A DNA stretch of 35,346 nt, taken from NCBI GenBank assembly GCA_002702575.1, contig PAAJ01000023.1, forward strand, positions 1 through 35,346, given 5' to 3'. Positions 22,960 through 31,442 of the stretch are shown here, piece by piece. Under the pieces are notes generated by a model. It had not been told where the DNA came from, did no database searches, and saw only the letters and a list, made by a program, of their open reading frames with translations. Every line of letters starts with the position of its first letter. Position 1 is the stretch's first letter. Source of the DNA: Phycisphaerae bacterium (GTDB taxonomy: Bacteria; Planctomycetota; Phycisphaerae; Phycisphaerales; SM1A02). Position numbers and translations under genes: made by a program.

Positions 22960-24513
22960 TCAGTTGCACAGGCCCCAGTTGTCGACGATCTGAAGCAGAT
23001 CGTTGACGTCGGTCGTGCCATCACCCTGGACATCTCCGACACCCGTGCCGTACGTGTTGATGACCTGAAGCAGGTCATTCACATCGGTGGCACCACTGCC
23101 ATCGAGGTCGGAAAGACACGGACCGTCGTAGATCTCGATCGGCAGACCAGGTGTCATGTCCCGTCCAACGAAGGCTGGATAGTCGACACCAAGGCGTGTG
23201 GAACGGAATGTTCGATTGTTCGTCGAGAAGCCACCCTGCATGGTGGGCAGTTCGCCTTGCGAAAGAATGCCTGTACTGGTGGCCGGGTTGTGATAGAACC
23301 AGACGATGTCGCCAGCCGGTGTGATCTCGAAGAACTCGCCCCAGGGCCCACTGCAGATGATCGTATTGCCATTGGGCAATCGCTCTGCGCCGGAAATGAA
23401 TGATGCATAGAAGTCCGTTGGCACATCGCCGATATAGACGATCTCGGATTCGGCCGGCCCGTAGAGGCCATTGCTTCCAAGTTCATAGCTGCCGTCGGCC
23501 TGCAGGGCAGGTGTCAGTTCCTCCACCGTCGTGAACGGGCCTTCGGGTCGGTTGCGGCCATTGTTGAAGACCAGGATGTTGCCGGCACCTGGATATCCCT
23601 CGGGAATCCAGCGGGCATCGTGCTGTCCCCAGAACACGCGGTCCTCGGCAGCGGCGTTGCGGGAATACACGGTCGGGTTGCCCCATCGATAGAGAATGTC
23701 CCCCGCTGGACCGGCTGCTTCCTCGGTCGTGGTGTTGTGATCAATGACCCAGAATTCACCCAGCCGATGCAGATTGATCATGATCTGATCCAGTTCCGCG
23801 TTGTAATGCAGGGAATTGGCGTGAAGCCAGTCGCCGTCATAGAGGCCGGTGTCATAGTTGATGTTCATGCGACCAGGATGGTCGTCCGGGTCACCGTAGT
23901 TCGGAAGCGTGGGGTCATGATTCTGAATGAGATGGTCCCATGTGTCCCATTTCCAGACGATGTCACCTGTATCGAAACCGGTTGGCTGGACTTCGATGAC
24001 TGTTTCCGGCCAGAGTTCGTTGTCCTGCATCGTTCCGGGTTCCCGACCAGCCGCCAGGCATTCCGCCTCGGTACGCATCTCCCAGGCAAGAATCAGAACA
24101 TTGCCATTGGGAAGTGGATGGACGTCATGGTGAGCCTTGTACTGTGCCGTTTCCGAATATCGGAATGACCATTCAAGTGTTCCATCCCAGTTGAATCGCT
24201 CGACCTGACCACCCTGTCCACCAGCGATGAAGTCCTGGTTGCCGCCGGCCTGTCCTGTTCTCAGAAGAGATCCATCTTCAAGGAGATACACCGACACACC
24301 TGGCAGGTAATCGGATTCCCATTGATTGACCACTCGGCCATCATTGTCGATCAGATAGGTCGTGTAGCCATTCAAGGGTGCGAACAGGGTGTAACCGGGA
24401 AATGCACCCGGCTCATGCTGCAGAATGCCAACCGTTCGCTCACCCAACGCTGTTGTCGATCCGCTCGCCAGCACCACTCCCACACACAATGCACCAAGGG
24501 CTCTGAAACTCAT
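22960..24513 (-). CDS. Secreted arylsulfotransferase-like protein with dockerin-like C-terminus
   Basis: A 517-residue exported protein. The start at ATG 24511-24513 has a GAGG ribosome-binding site and gives a clean signal peptide (MSFRALGALCVGVVLASGSTTALG). The body matches the arylsulfotransferase (ASST) beta-propeller type: LFAPLNGYTTYLIDNDGRVVNQWESDY, HHDVHPLPNGNVLILAWE, DWLHANSLHYN, GQHDARWIPEG and RLPNGNTIICSGPWGEFFEI. Histidines in these blades are the expected active-site positions, but which one acts cannot be decided by eye. The last 60 residues are two dockerin-like repeats (DLDGSGATDVNDLLQVINTY, then DVQGDGTTDVNDLLQIVDNWGLC), shared with two other proteins here. A role in modifying sulfated polysaccharides or phenols outside the cell is a family-based inference. 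The frame upstream of the chosen ATG is non-coding leader. Confidence 0.82.
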   Translation of the reverse strand: MSFRALGALCVGVVLASGSTTALGERTVGILQHEPGAFPGYTLFAPLNGYTTYLIDNDGRVVNQWESDYLPGVSVYLLEDGSLLRTGQAGGNQDFIAGGQGGQVERFNWDGTLEWSFRYSETAQYKAHHDVHPLPNGNVLILAWEMRTEAECLAAGREPGTMQDNELWPETVIEVQPTGFDTGDIVWKWDTWDHLIQNHDPTLPNYGDPDDHPGRMNINYDTGLYDGDWLHANSLHYNAELDQIMINLHRLGEFWVIDHNTTTEEAAGPAGDILYRWGNPTVYSRNAAAEDRVFWGQHDARWIPEGYPGAGNILVFNNGRNRPEGPFTTVEELTPALQADGSYELGSNGLYGPAESEIVYIGDVPTDFYASFISGAERLPNGNTIICSGPWGEFFEITPAGDIVWFYHNPATSTGILSQGELPTMQGGFSTNNRTFRSTRLGVDYPAFVGRDMTPGLPIEIYDGPCLSDLDGSGATDVNDLLQVINTYGTGVGDVQGDGTTDVNDLLQIVDNWGLCN

Positions 24514-24883
24514 GTCTTCCTCTCTTCTCAACTCACTCAACCCAGATTCGGTTTGGAACCGAATGAATAAGTATTCCCCTTGATCCCCATATTTGATGCC
24601 GTAAAGTCGACATTCCAAAGGACTTCGACAGAATTATGACCGTCGTAGACGGACTTCCCCGGCCTTTCCGGCCATGGCCCCTGGCCCCCAAATATGCCCA
24701 CAACTGGCTTTAGGGGCCCGTCAGAGGCTGCCGCTCTGATGGACCGACATTCTCAGGAGTTCCTGACCCCAAAAGGTCCGGGAATCCGCTAGTTTGGACC
24801 TGTTAAACAGAGGAGGGGCCGTGGATGGGGCTGCCACTGTGGGTGGGTCTGCCATTTGGCCAGAGAGAGAGAAGAGGCAAATC
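24514..24883. other. Intergenic region between two divergent secreted-protein genes
   Basis: This 370-bp gap has no gene I can support. It holds a perfect 8-bp inverted repeat at 24546-24564, the 12-mer AAGTATTCCCCT at 24569-24580 that recurs at 19189-19200, and C- and G-rich runs around 24655-24720. The right end carries AGAGG before the next start. No promoter stood out clearly on either strand. Shared control of the two dockerin-protein genes is possible. Confidence 0.5.
24546..24564. promoter_or_regulatory. Perfect palindrome upstream of the sulfotransferase-like gene
   Basis: ATTCGGTT (24546-24553) and AACCGAAT (24557-24564) are exact inverted repeats with a 3-base centre, 33 bp before the minus-strand start. 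It can be a protein operator or a leader hairpin in the mRNA. There is no T-run, so it is not a terminator. Confidence 0.4.
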
Positions 24884-27247
24884 ATGTCTATGAATAGGTT
24901 TGGTGTCGCCACAGCTTTGGCTGTCGGCGGTTTCTTGGCTGCCCCTGCGATGGGTGGTCTCACCGGAATGAGCTATGACTATGTCAGCTCATCACTTACT
25001 GGTGGCGGGGACTACTGGACAGTCCGTGTCTATGCGGACCTGACACCTGGCGCACGTGTCGACGCTGTCGCCGGCAACTCCCAGCAGTCCAAGGTCGTGT
25101 CCACGAGCGGAACGTTCTACCAGAATATCAATGCGGGACCGACATCCAAGGATCTCAACTGCAACTTCTTCGGCTTTGATCCGGACATGGAATGGGATTC
25201 CTACGTGACCATCGGTTGCCTCTGCGCGGATGGCTCTCCATTCGGCAACAACAACCTCAACAACATCGGTATCGACTGGGTTCCATTTGAAGATCTTGGT
25301 GGCACCATCGATGCCAACAACGGCACCTGGTTCGTCACCGCGGATGATGAACAGGGCGAGGAATCCGGGGGACGCGTCCTCGTCGGCCAGTTCACGATTC
25401 TGGGTGACAGCAGCACCTCCATGACCTTCGAAGCACTCTTCCAGGGTCGCGAAGCTGACGGCGAAACAAGCTGGCAGACAAGCAGTTCGATCATCATTCC
25501 TGCACCAGCTGGTCCTGCCGATTGCAATGACAACGGTGTCGAAGACGCCGATGACATCGCCGATGGCACCAGTCAGGACTGCAACGGAAACGCCGTACCC
25601 GATGAATGCGATATCGAGTCCGGCAACAGCAATGACTGTGACAACAACGGTACCCCCGATGAATGCCAGGGCGATGACTGCGATGGCAACGGCGTACCTG
25701 ACGCGTGCGATCTCGCTGGCGGCGCAGCCGACTGCGACAACAACGGCGTTCTGGACAGCTGTGACCTCGATAACGGCGCTGCTGACTGCAACAACAATGG
25801 CGTCCCTGACACCTGCGATATCGCTGGTGGTTCAGAAGAAGATTGTGATGAAAATGGTGTCCCCGACTCCTGTGACTTCGCCAATGGTGGCGACGCCAAC
25901 AACAACGGCGTTCTGGATGCCTGCGAGTACTACGCCTATCGCAACCTCGACAATGGTCAGGTCTACGACCTCTTTGACGATGCTGCAGCAGATGCTGAAA
26001 ACGGCGATCGAATCGAAGCAGATTTCGAAGCCATCAATGCTGAAGACCATGTTGATTTCCGCAACAAGGCTCTGGAAGTTTCCGTTGTCAACGGCAGCCT
26101 CGCCCAGCCTGATGAAGCAACCATGAACCTCGGCAATGGCAGCCGTCTTGAAGGTGGCGACAATGTCGACATCGCCGGCAGCGTTCGAAGCAATGGTGCC
26201 CATTCAGAGATGACCGCTGGCAGCACCATGACCATCGCAAGCACCGGGTCCATGACTGTTCGCGAGAACTCCGCCATCGAGATCGATTCGCCACAGATGG
26301 CAAACGATGGTGAAATCACCGTTCGTGACGCTGGCGATCTCGACCTCAATCTGGTCGACTTCTTCCTGAACAACGGCACGCTCAATTCCTATGGCGACGC
26401 CGCTATTCATGCTTCCAGCTTCAGCAACAGCGCTTCAGGCGACATGTTCGTCTCTGGTCATCTCTACATGACTCTTGACAACTCTGGTTCATGCCAGCTC
26501 ACGGCCAATACCGTGCTGACAGGTGACCTCAACAATGACGGCCTGGTTTCAGCAGTCGCCGGTCAGATGTATGTCCTCGGTGACATCAACAACAACGGCG
26601 ACATCGTCGGCGATGTCGGCGACGGCGTCCGGGCAGGTGGCAACCTCCGCGTCTCCGGAAACTTCACTGCTGGTGCCGATTCCAGCCTGATTCTGCCAGC
26701 TGGCTGGCAGCTGACAGTCGGTGGCGATTGTGACATCGCCATTGACGAGAGCAACCGACTGGTCGCCATCGACGGCACCATTCGCATGAATCTCGGCGCC
26801 AATGGTGCAAGCACCATCGAAGCCATGAGTGAAGACCTTGGCGAGACCCTTGATGGCGTCGTGGCCTCGAACTTCGCCATCGGTACTCTCACCATCGGCG
26901 TTGGCAAGACCGTCAATGTCGTTGACAACCGAGTCAACGGTGAGGGCGATGAGATCATGTATGTCGAAACCTTGATCGTCGAGCCCGGTGCGACCTTCAA
27001 TGGCAACGGCAACACCGTCTGGGCAGTCGAGATCATCAACAACGGCACCATCCTCGGTGACGTCGATGTGATCGATCCTGCAGTTCCTTGTGACGGCAAC
27101 CTGAACGATGATGATGTCGTCAACATCGACGACCTGCTCATCATCCTCGGTTCCTGGGGCGGAACAGGCGGCGATGCCAACAATGATGGTCTGACCAACA
27201 TTGATGACATCCTGGTCGTCCTCGGCAACTGGGGCGCCTGCTCCTGA
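24884..27247 (+). CDS. Secreted repeat/beta-solenoid protein with dockerin-like C-terminus
   Basis: A 787-residue exported protein. The ATG at 24884 is preceded by AGAGG at 6 bases and gives the signal MSMNRFGVATALAVGGFLAAPAMG. An N-terminal globular part (about 25-205) is followed by eight or so DCNNNGVPDTCD-type calcium-loop repeats (about 208-350). A long Asn/Gly/Asp-rich beta-solenoid comes next (about 355-725, with turns such as ALEVSVVNGSL and NLRVSGNFTAGADSSLILPAG), and two dockerin-like repeats end WGGTGGDANNDGLTNIDDIL and LGNWGACS. No catalytic motif is visible. It is probably a structural or adhesive surface protein. The gene starts divergently from the sulfotransferase-like gene and ends just before a row of hairpins and a terminator. 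Composition is typical of planctomycete extracellular proteins. Confidence 0.85.
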   Translation: MSMNRFGVATALAVGGFLAAPAMGGLTGMSYDYVSSSLTGGGDYWTVRVYADLTPGARVDAVAGNSQQSKVVSTSGTFYQNINAGPTSKDLNCNFFGFDPDMEWDSYVTIGCLCADGSPFGNNNLNNIGIDWVPFEDLGGTIDANNGTWFVTADDEQGEESGGRVLVGQFTILGDSSTSMTFEALFQGREADGETSWQTSSSIIIPAPAGPADCNDNGVEDADDIADGTSQDCNGNAVPDECDIESGNSNDCDNNGTPDECQGDDCDGNGVPDACDLAGGAADCDNNGVLDSCDLDNGAADCNNNGVPDTCDIAGGSEEDCDENGVPDSCDFANGGDANNNGVLDACEYYAYRNLDNGQVYDLFDDAAADAENGDRIEADFEAINAEDHVDFRNKALEVSVVNGSLAQPDEATMNLGNGSRLEGGDNVDIAGSVRSNGAHSEMTAGSTMTIASTGSMTVRENSAIEIDSPQMANDGEITVRDAGDLDLNLVDFFLNNGTLNSYGDAAIHASSFSNSASGDMFVSGHLYMTLDNSGSCQLTANTVLTGDLNNDGLVSAVAGQMYVLGDINNNGDIVGDVGDGVRAGGNLRVSGNFTAGADSSLILPAGWQLTVGGDCDIAIDESNRLVAIDGTIRMNLGANGASTIEAMSEDLGETLDGVVASNFAIGTLTIGVGKTVNVVDNRVNGEGDEIMYVETLIVEPGATFNGNGNTVWAVEIINNGTILGDVDVIDPAVPCDGNLNDDDVVNIDDLLIILGSWGGTGGDANNDGLTNIDDILVVLGNWGACS

Positions 27248-27330
27248 GTGTCGAGAACACTCGAAAGCCTGTCGCGGCTTTCATGTCTTGATAACAGAGG
27301 GGCGTGCAACTTCGGTTGCACGCCCCTTTT
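27246..27330 (+). terminator. Hairpin row ending in a UUCG terminator
   Basis: The main terminator is GGGGCGTGCAAC (27299-27310), loop TTCG, GTTGCACGCCCC (27315-27326), then TTTT. Two smaller perfect hairpins precede it: GAGTGT/ACACTC (27246-27251 with 27257-27262, starting inside the stop codon) and GAAAGCC/GGCTTTC (27263-27269 with 27276-27282). Confidence 0.9.
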
Positions 27331-27343
27331 CACATGTACCCGT

Positions 27344-27976
27344 TCATCGCTGTCGTTCAAGCCAACGGACCACACAGTCCATCACATCCTTGTTGGACAT
27401 GATGGTCGAATGGCCTGCACGAATCTCGACATGCTCATCAACATCGTCGTGACGGGTTTCCTCGACGGCAACCGTGCCGTCATGCGCTTCGCTCTCCGAA
27501 AACAGATCTGCTCTGGACAGAACCCAGGAGGGTGGACTGGACCATGACCATCCTCGGGTACCAGCGATGATCATGCTGGGCGATGGCGGAGACGGCCAGC
27601 CTTCCGGAACCGCGAGTTCTCCGAGTGCCGGTCCGAACAGACCGCGAAGGATGGGAATTCGATTGACCCACACTGCAGAACGTGAACCGCGATTCGGAGG
27701 AGCCATCAGAACGGCCCCTTTCCAATCGAATCGATCGCTCAAATGGCGAAGCACAATGCCACCCATGGAATGGGTGACGGCGAACAGTGGACGATCGGGC
27801 AGGTCCCGTTCCAACCGTCTTGCAATCTCATCTGCACACGCTGCGATCGATTTTCGGCGGCTTGGATACGTGACGGACCAGGTCTCCCAGCCTTCAGCAT
27901 GCAATCGACGTCGTAGCCGCCCCATCGAACGATGCGTTCTTCCCAGGCCATGGAGCAGTACGACGGTGGCAGTCAT
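27344..27976 (-). CDS. Alpha/beta hydrolase, lipase/esterase-like
   Basis: A 210-residue alpha/beta-hydrolase. HGLGRTHRSM (9-18) forms the oxyanion side, the nucleophile elbow is VTHSMGG with Ser70 (Thr replaces the usual first Gly), and the likely catalytic His lies near the end in IRAGHSTIMSN. The middle NRGSRSAVWVNRIPILRGLFGPALGEL resembles the lipase/PGAP1-like group seen in many bacteria. No signal peptide is seen from the chosen ATG (27974-27976), so it is probably cytoplasmic. The frame extends upstream into the hisS start region, but that part looks non-coding. It is divergent from hisS with about 115 bp between starts, and convergent with the preceding secreted-protein gene across the terminator. 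Substrate unknown. Confidence 0.8.
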   Translation of the reverse strand: MTATVVLLHGLGRTHRSMGRLRRRLHAEGWETWSVTYPSRRKSIAACADEIARRLERDLPDRPLFAVTHSMGGIVLRHLSDRFDWKGAVLMAPPNRGSRSAVWVNRIPILRGLFGPALGELAVPEGWPSPPSPSMIIAGTRGWSWSSPPSWVLSRADLFSESEAHDGTVAVEETRHDDVDEHVEIRAGHSTIMSNKDVMDCVVRWLERQR

Positions 27977-28091
27977 CTGAAGACGAGTCTCGCCGACCAT
28001 GTGACGACGCGTCAAGATGACCTGCCCCGGACCGACCCGAAAGCCCGGTGAACCCTCGTTCTTCGCAGCCAGCGGATAGACTCTGCACCAT

Positions 28092-29426
28092 ATGAGCAGC
28101 AAGGGTTCATCCAAGTCCAAGGCCTTCCAGGCACCGCGTGGAACCCGGGATTTCTATCCGCGGGAGATGGCCCTGCGCCGACATGTCGAAACCTGCTGGC
28201 GGGATGCCTCCATCAACTGGGGCTTCCAGGAAATCGAGGGGCCGACCTTCGAACATCTGGATCTCTATACCGTGAAATCGGGGCCTGGCATCGTCAGTGA
28301 GCTGTTCAGCTTCGAACGAAGCGGTGGCGACACCAGCTACGCCATGCGACCCGAATTCACACCGACACTGGCTCGCATGGCTGTGGCACGCGGCAATGCC
28401 CTGCCGGTTCCAACCAAGTGGTTTTCCATTCCATGCCTGTTCCGGGCTGAACGTCCTCAACGAGGTCGGCTTCGTGAGCATGTTCAATGGAATGTCGACA
28501 TCCTCGGTTTGTCGGATGCCGATACGGATGCTGAACTGATATCGGTAGCCGTTGCCGCCCTTGATCGTCTCGGACTTGATCCGTCGATGGTTCAGGTGAA
28601 ATACAGCCATCGAGATGTCGTCGCGAGATTGCTGACGGATCTCGGCGTGACCTCTGAGCATCTCTCCGCCGCCTTTGATCTGCTCGACCGTCGTGACAAA
28701 CTGCCCGCTGATGCCTTCATGGAAAAAGCGACTGCACTTGGACTGGATGATGCCGCTGTTGATCGATTCGACAAGCTGGCACATGCCCGCACCAAGGCCG
28801 GCGAAGATCCTTCCACCCTTGCAGATGTCCCCGCCGAAGATCTCGACCATCTTCTGGAGCTCGACAAGGCCTTGAAGCACCACGACATCGCCGAATGGTG
28901 TCATGTCGATCTCGGGATCGTTCGAGGCCTGGCTTATTACACGGGTACGGTCTTCGAGATTCATGAGACCTCCGGCGCGGAACGTGCGATCGCAGGCGGT
29001 GGTCGCTACGACCATCTCGTCGAACTCTTCGGTGGCCCGTCCACGCCCGCATGCGGCTTCGGCATGGGCGATGTCGTCCTTTCACTGGTTCTGCAGGATC
29101 GTGGGCTGATCGATCCCGATACGCTCGGTCCAAGACCCGATGTCTTCGTTGTCTGCGCCGATGATGCCGCTCGTGACCACATCGTCCCGACGGTCGCTCG
29201 CATGCGACATGCAGGCCTGCATGCCAGACGGTCCTACAAGAGCACTCGAAACGTGGGCAAGCTTCTGAAGGAAGCCGGCCAGCATGATGCTCGCATTGCC
29301 ATCATTCTTGGCGGCGAACTTCAGGAAGGCATCGTGTCCGTGAAGGATCTGGGCAGCGGCGATCAACAGCAGGTACAGCTCACGGAACTGGAAACGGCCG
29401 TTCATCAACTTCTCATGGCGCCATGA
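28092..29426 (+). CDS. hisS: Histidine--tRNA ligase
   Basis: A class II aminoacyl-tRNA synthetase of 444 residues that charges tRNA-His in the cytoplasm. It opens with APRGTRDFYPREM (motif 1 region). Motif 2 is FRAERPQRGRLREHVQWNVDILG, the histidine-specific loop is LGIVRGLAYYTGTVFEI, and GGGRYDHL with GFGMGDVVLSLVL gives the motif 3 region. The C-terminal anticodon-binding domain starts near PDVFVVCADD. Length is normal for bacterial HisRS. The motif 2 sequence has LREHVQWN where many bacteria have YRQFYQF, as in a subset of divergent HisRS proteins. Its stop overlaps the next gene's start by ATGA, so the two are probably one transcript. Confidence 0.95.
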   Translation: MSSKGSSKSKAFQAPRGTRDFYPREMALRRHVETCWRDASINWGFQEIEGPTFEHLDLYTVKSGPGIVSELFSFERSGGDTSYAMRPEFTPTLARMAVARGNALPVPTKWFSIPCLFRAERPQRGRLREHVQWNVDILGLSDADTDAELISVAVAALDRLGLDPSMVQVKYSHRDVVARLLTDLGVTSEHLSAAFDLLDRRDKLPADAFMEKATALGLDDAAVDRFDKLAHARTKAGEDPSTLADVPAEDLDHLLELDKALKHHDIAEWCHVDLGIVRGLAYYTGTVFEIHETSGAERAIAGGGRYDHLVELFGGPSTPACGFGMGDVVLSLVLQDRGLIDPDTLGPRPDVFVVCADDAARDHIVPTVARMRHAGLHARRSYKSTRNVGKLLKEAGQHDARIAIILGGELQEGIVSVKDLGSGDQQQVQLTELETAVHQLLMAP

Positions 29427-30064
29427 AGATCCTGATCGTCACCGCCGTTGAAGCCGAAGCCAAGGCGATTCCTGCTTCGAAGAACACGATGGTTCTTGCG
29501 GGTGGCGTGGGAAGAACCAATTCCGCAGCAGCCACCACTGCGGCCATTCTTGAACACGGTCCATTCGATGCGGTGATCAACGCCGGCATTGCCGGCATCC
29601 TGCCGGATTCCGATCTGGAGATCGGCGACATCCTCGTGGCCGATGCGTGCCATTACATGGAAGAAGGCATCGAAACCCCGACCGGTTTTCGCGACCTCGA
29701 TGACATGGGCTTCCCCCTGGGAGACTTCAAGGGGAACCACGTCCCGGTCGATCCCGCATTGCTGAGATGCTGTGGACAGGGATTCAGAACCGGACCGATC
29801 GCAACGGTCGCGACCTGTGCCGGAACCGATTCCAGGGCGCACGAAGTCGTTTCCAGAACCGGTGCCCTGGCGGAAGCCATGGAAGGTGCCTCGGTCGTAC
29901 ATGCCGCTCGTTTACAGGGCATTCCGGCCATTGAAGTGAGGTCCATGAGCAACACAACAGGCGATCAGGACCAGCAGATCTGGGATATCCAGGCCGCCCT
30001 CGCCGCCATCACCGACCCGCTCCGCGAGATGGTCGATCGTCTGATCAGCAGCGGGCTGAGCTGA
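29423..30064 (+). CDS. mqnB: Probable futalosine hydrolase
   Basis: A 213-residue phosphorylase-superfamily nucleosidase. It starts MKILIVTAVEAEAKAIP and has VINAGIAGILPDSDLEIGDILVAD, the residue block GALAEAMEGASVVHAARLQGIPAIEVRSMSN, and the terminal TGDQDQQIWDIQAALAAI. The combination EAMEGA plus IEVRSMSNTTGDQD.QIW fits futalosine hydrolase, which removes hypoxanthine from futalosine in the alternative menaquinone pathway. MTA/SAH nucleosidase is the main alternative. The acidic residue of EAMEG (binding ribose) is present. It overlaps hisS by four bases (ATGA) and would be translated with it. No other mqn gene is in the window, so the pathway call rests on this gene alone. Confidence 0.8.
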   Translation: MKILIVTAVEAEAKAIPASKNTMVLAGGVGRTNSAAATTAAILEHGPFDAVINAGIAGILPDSDLEIGDILVADACHYMEEGIETPTGFRDLDDMGFPLGDFKGNHVPVDPALLRCCGQGFRTGPIATVATCAGTDSRAHEVVSRTGALAEAMEGASVVHAARLQGIPAIEVRSMSNTTGDQDQQIWDIQAALAAITDPLREMVDRLISSGLS

Positions 30065-30121
30065 AAAAACGGGCCTTACGACCCCTGTACATCCACCAGT
30101 CCGCGTGACAGGCACCGCTTG

Positions 30122-30174
30122 AGCGATCCCCTGAAAAGGATCGCTTCAGCCGGGGGTTGTCATCGCCGACCCCC
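30122..30174 (+). other. Two hairpins in the leader before pilM
   Basis: AGCGATCC (30122-30129) pairs perfectly with GGATCGCT (30138-30145), and GGGGG (30152-30156) with CCCCC (30170-30174). No T-run follows, so neither is a clear terminator of the preceding mqnB gene. They may end transcription weakly or fold in the 5' leader of the pil cluster, which starts about 50 bp later. Confidence 0.4.
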
Positions 30175-30224
30175 TAACTGTTCCAACACGTTGCCCCCCC
30201 TCGCTGCCGCATGTCCAAGGAGCC

Positions 30225-31442
30225 ATGATGCGTCTGCAACTAGGCCGACCCAACAGTCGGCCGATCGCCATTGATCTCGGGTTTTCAGCCACCAGGCTTC
30301 TTCAGCGTGGTGGTTCGGAAGGTCGTCACATCCTGGCTGCAGATGAGATCCCCGTGCCGGATGAATTCGGCGAGGATCAGGCCCGTCGACTCGCCTACCT
30401 GGCTGATGTCCTGCCGGGAACACTGCAGGAAGGTGCTTTTCGTGGCCGAAAGGTGATCCTCGCGATGCCGGCCTGCGCCACGACGATCCAGCACATGCAG
30501 CTGGACGTGGCCGAAGCCCGCAATCCGGAACTCGCCGTCCAGACAAAGCTGCAGGGCTGTGAAGGTGAACAGATGGCCCGTTGGGTCGACGTGACTGATA
30601 TTCATCGCAACGGCAAGCCGCAGAAGGAAATCATCTGCATGGCCATGCCGCGGGATCTGGTCATGCAGCATGTCGAGATGCTTCATGGACTCAAGCTCGA
30701 AATCGTCGGGGTCTATACCCAACCGATGATGCTCACCTCGGCTTTCGATCATCTGAATCGCAGAGCCACGGACAGCGAACAGGCCACCATGTATGTCGAC
30801 CTGGGTTACGGGGGAACAACCGTCGCCATCACACATGGAACCCAGTTGGTCTTTGCAAGGAGGATCTCCGTTGGTGGATGGCATTTCGATCGGTCGATTT
30901 CACGATCACTGAATTGTGATCTGGCGGCCGCAAGAGCACACAGACTTGCCATCACGGCACCGGATGAATCCAAGATGGAATCGGGCAGAAACCCGTCCGC
31001 ACCATCCAGCGGGATGGCCATGCTTGATGCGGCCATCAATCAGGCTCGTCATGGCACGGACCGGCGCGTTGGCGCCATGCCTGACAGCATCTCCGGAACC
31101 GTCGATGCCGCTCCCGCGCCCAGTGCCACCATCGATCTTTCAGAGCTTCTGGAGATGCTCGTCGACGAGATCTCGCTCTGCCTTCGCTATCACAAGGGCC
31201 TGTTCCCACAGCGATCCATGACCCGAGGCATCTTCGTTGGCGGGGAGTCCCGGCAGTCATGGCTTTGCCGTCACATCGTCCAGGCCATTCGTCTCCCTGG
31301 ACAAGCGGGCGATCCGCTCTCACGTCTGCATACGGACGACAACGCGACCGGCCTTCTGGGCTGGTCCGAACGGACACGTCCGGAATGGTCCGTTGCCGCT
31401 GGTCTGCTGGAGCGCAGCATGACAAGGAAGGTGAAGGCATGA
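30225..31442 (+). CDS. pilM: PilM-like actin-fold platform protein
   Basis: A 405-residue cytoplasmic actin-like protein of the type IV pilus/type II secretion inner-membrane platform. The first nucleotide-binding loop is IAIDLGFSATRLLQRG (14-29). ILAMPACATTIQHMQL matches the PilM beta-strand region, the second phosphate loop is MYVDLGYGGTTVAITHG, and the C-terminal GIFVGGESRQSWL fits the adenosine motif. PilM binds the N-terminus of PilN and needs ATP. A variable, low-complexity insertion sits at about 245-300. An AGGAG-like AAGGAG lies before the start, so ATG 30225 or the next Met is right. It is the first gene of five in tight succession, and its stop overlaps the pilN start. Confidence 0.85.
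   Translation: MMRLQLGRPNSRPIAIDLGFSATRLLQRGGSEGRHILAADEIPVPDEFGEDQARRLAYLADVLPGTLQEGAFRGRKVILAMPACATTIQHMQLDVAEARNPELAVQTKLQGCEGEQMARWVDVTDIHRNGKPQKEIICMAMPRDLVMQHVEMLHGLKLEIVGVYTQPMMLTSAFDHLNRRATDSEQATMYVDLGYGGTTVAITHGTQLVFARRISVGGWHFDRSISRSLNCDLAAARAHRLAITAPDESKMESGRNPSAPSSGMAMLDAAINQARHGTDRRVGAMPDSISGTVDAAPAPSATIDLSELLEMLVDEISLCLRYHKGLFPQRSMTRGIFVGGESRQSWLCRHIVQAIRLPGQAGDPLSRLHTDDNATGLLGWSERTRPEWSVAAGLLERSMTRKVKA

Noticed and set aside
25509-25930. Tandem repeats that might be a CRISPR array
   Set aside because: The repeats are degenerate, in frame and encode DCNNNGVPDTCD calcium-loop units inside a secreted protein.
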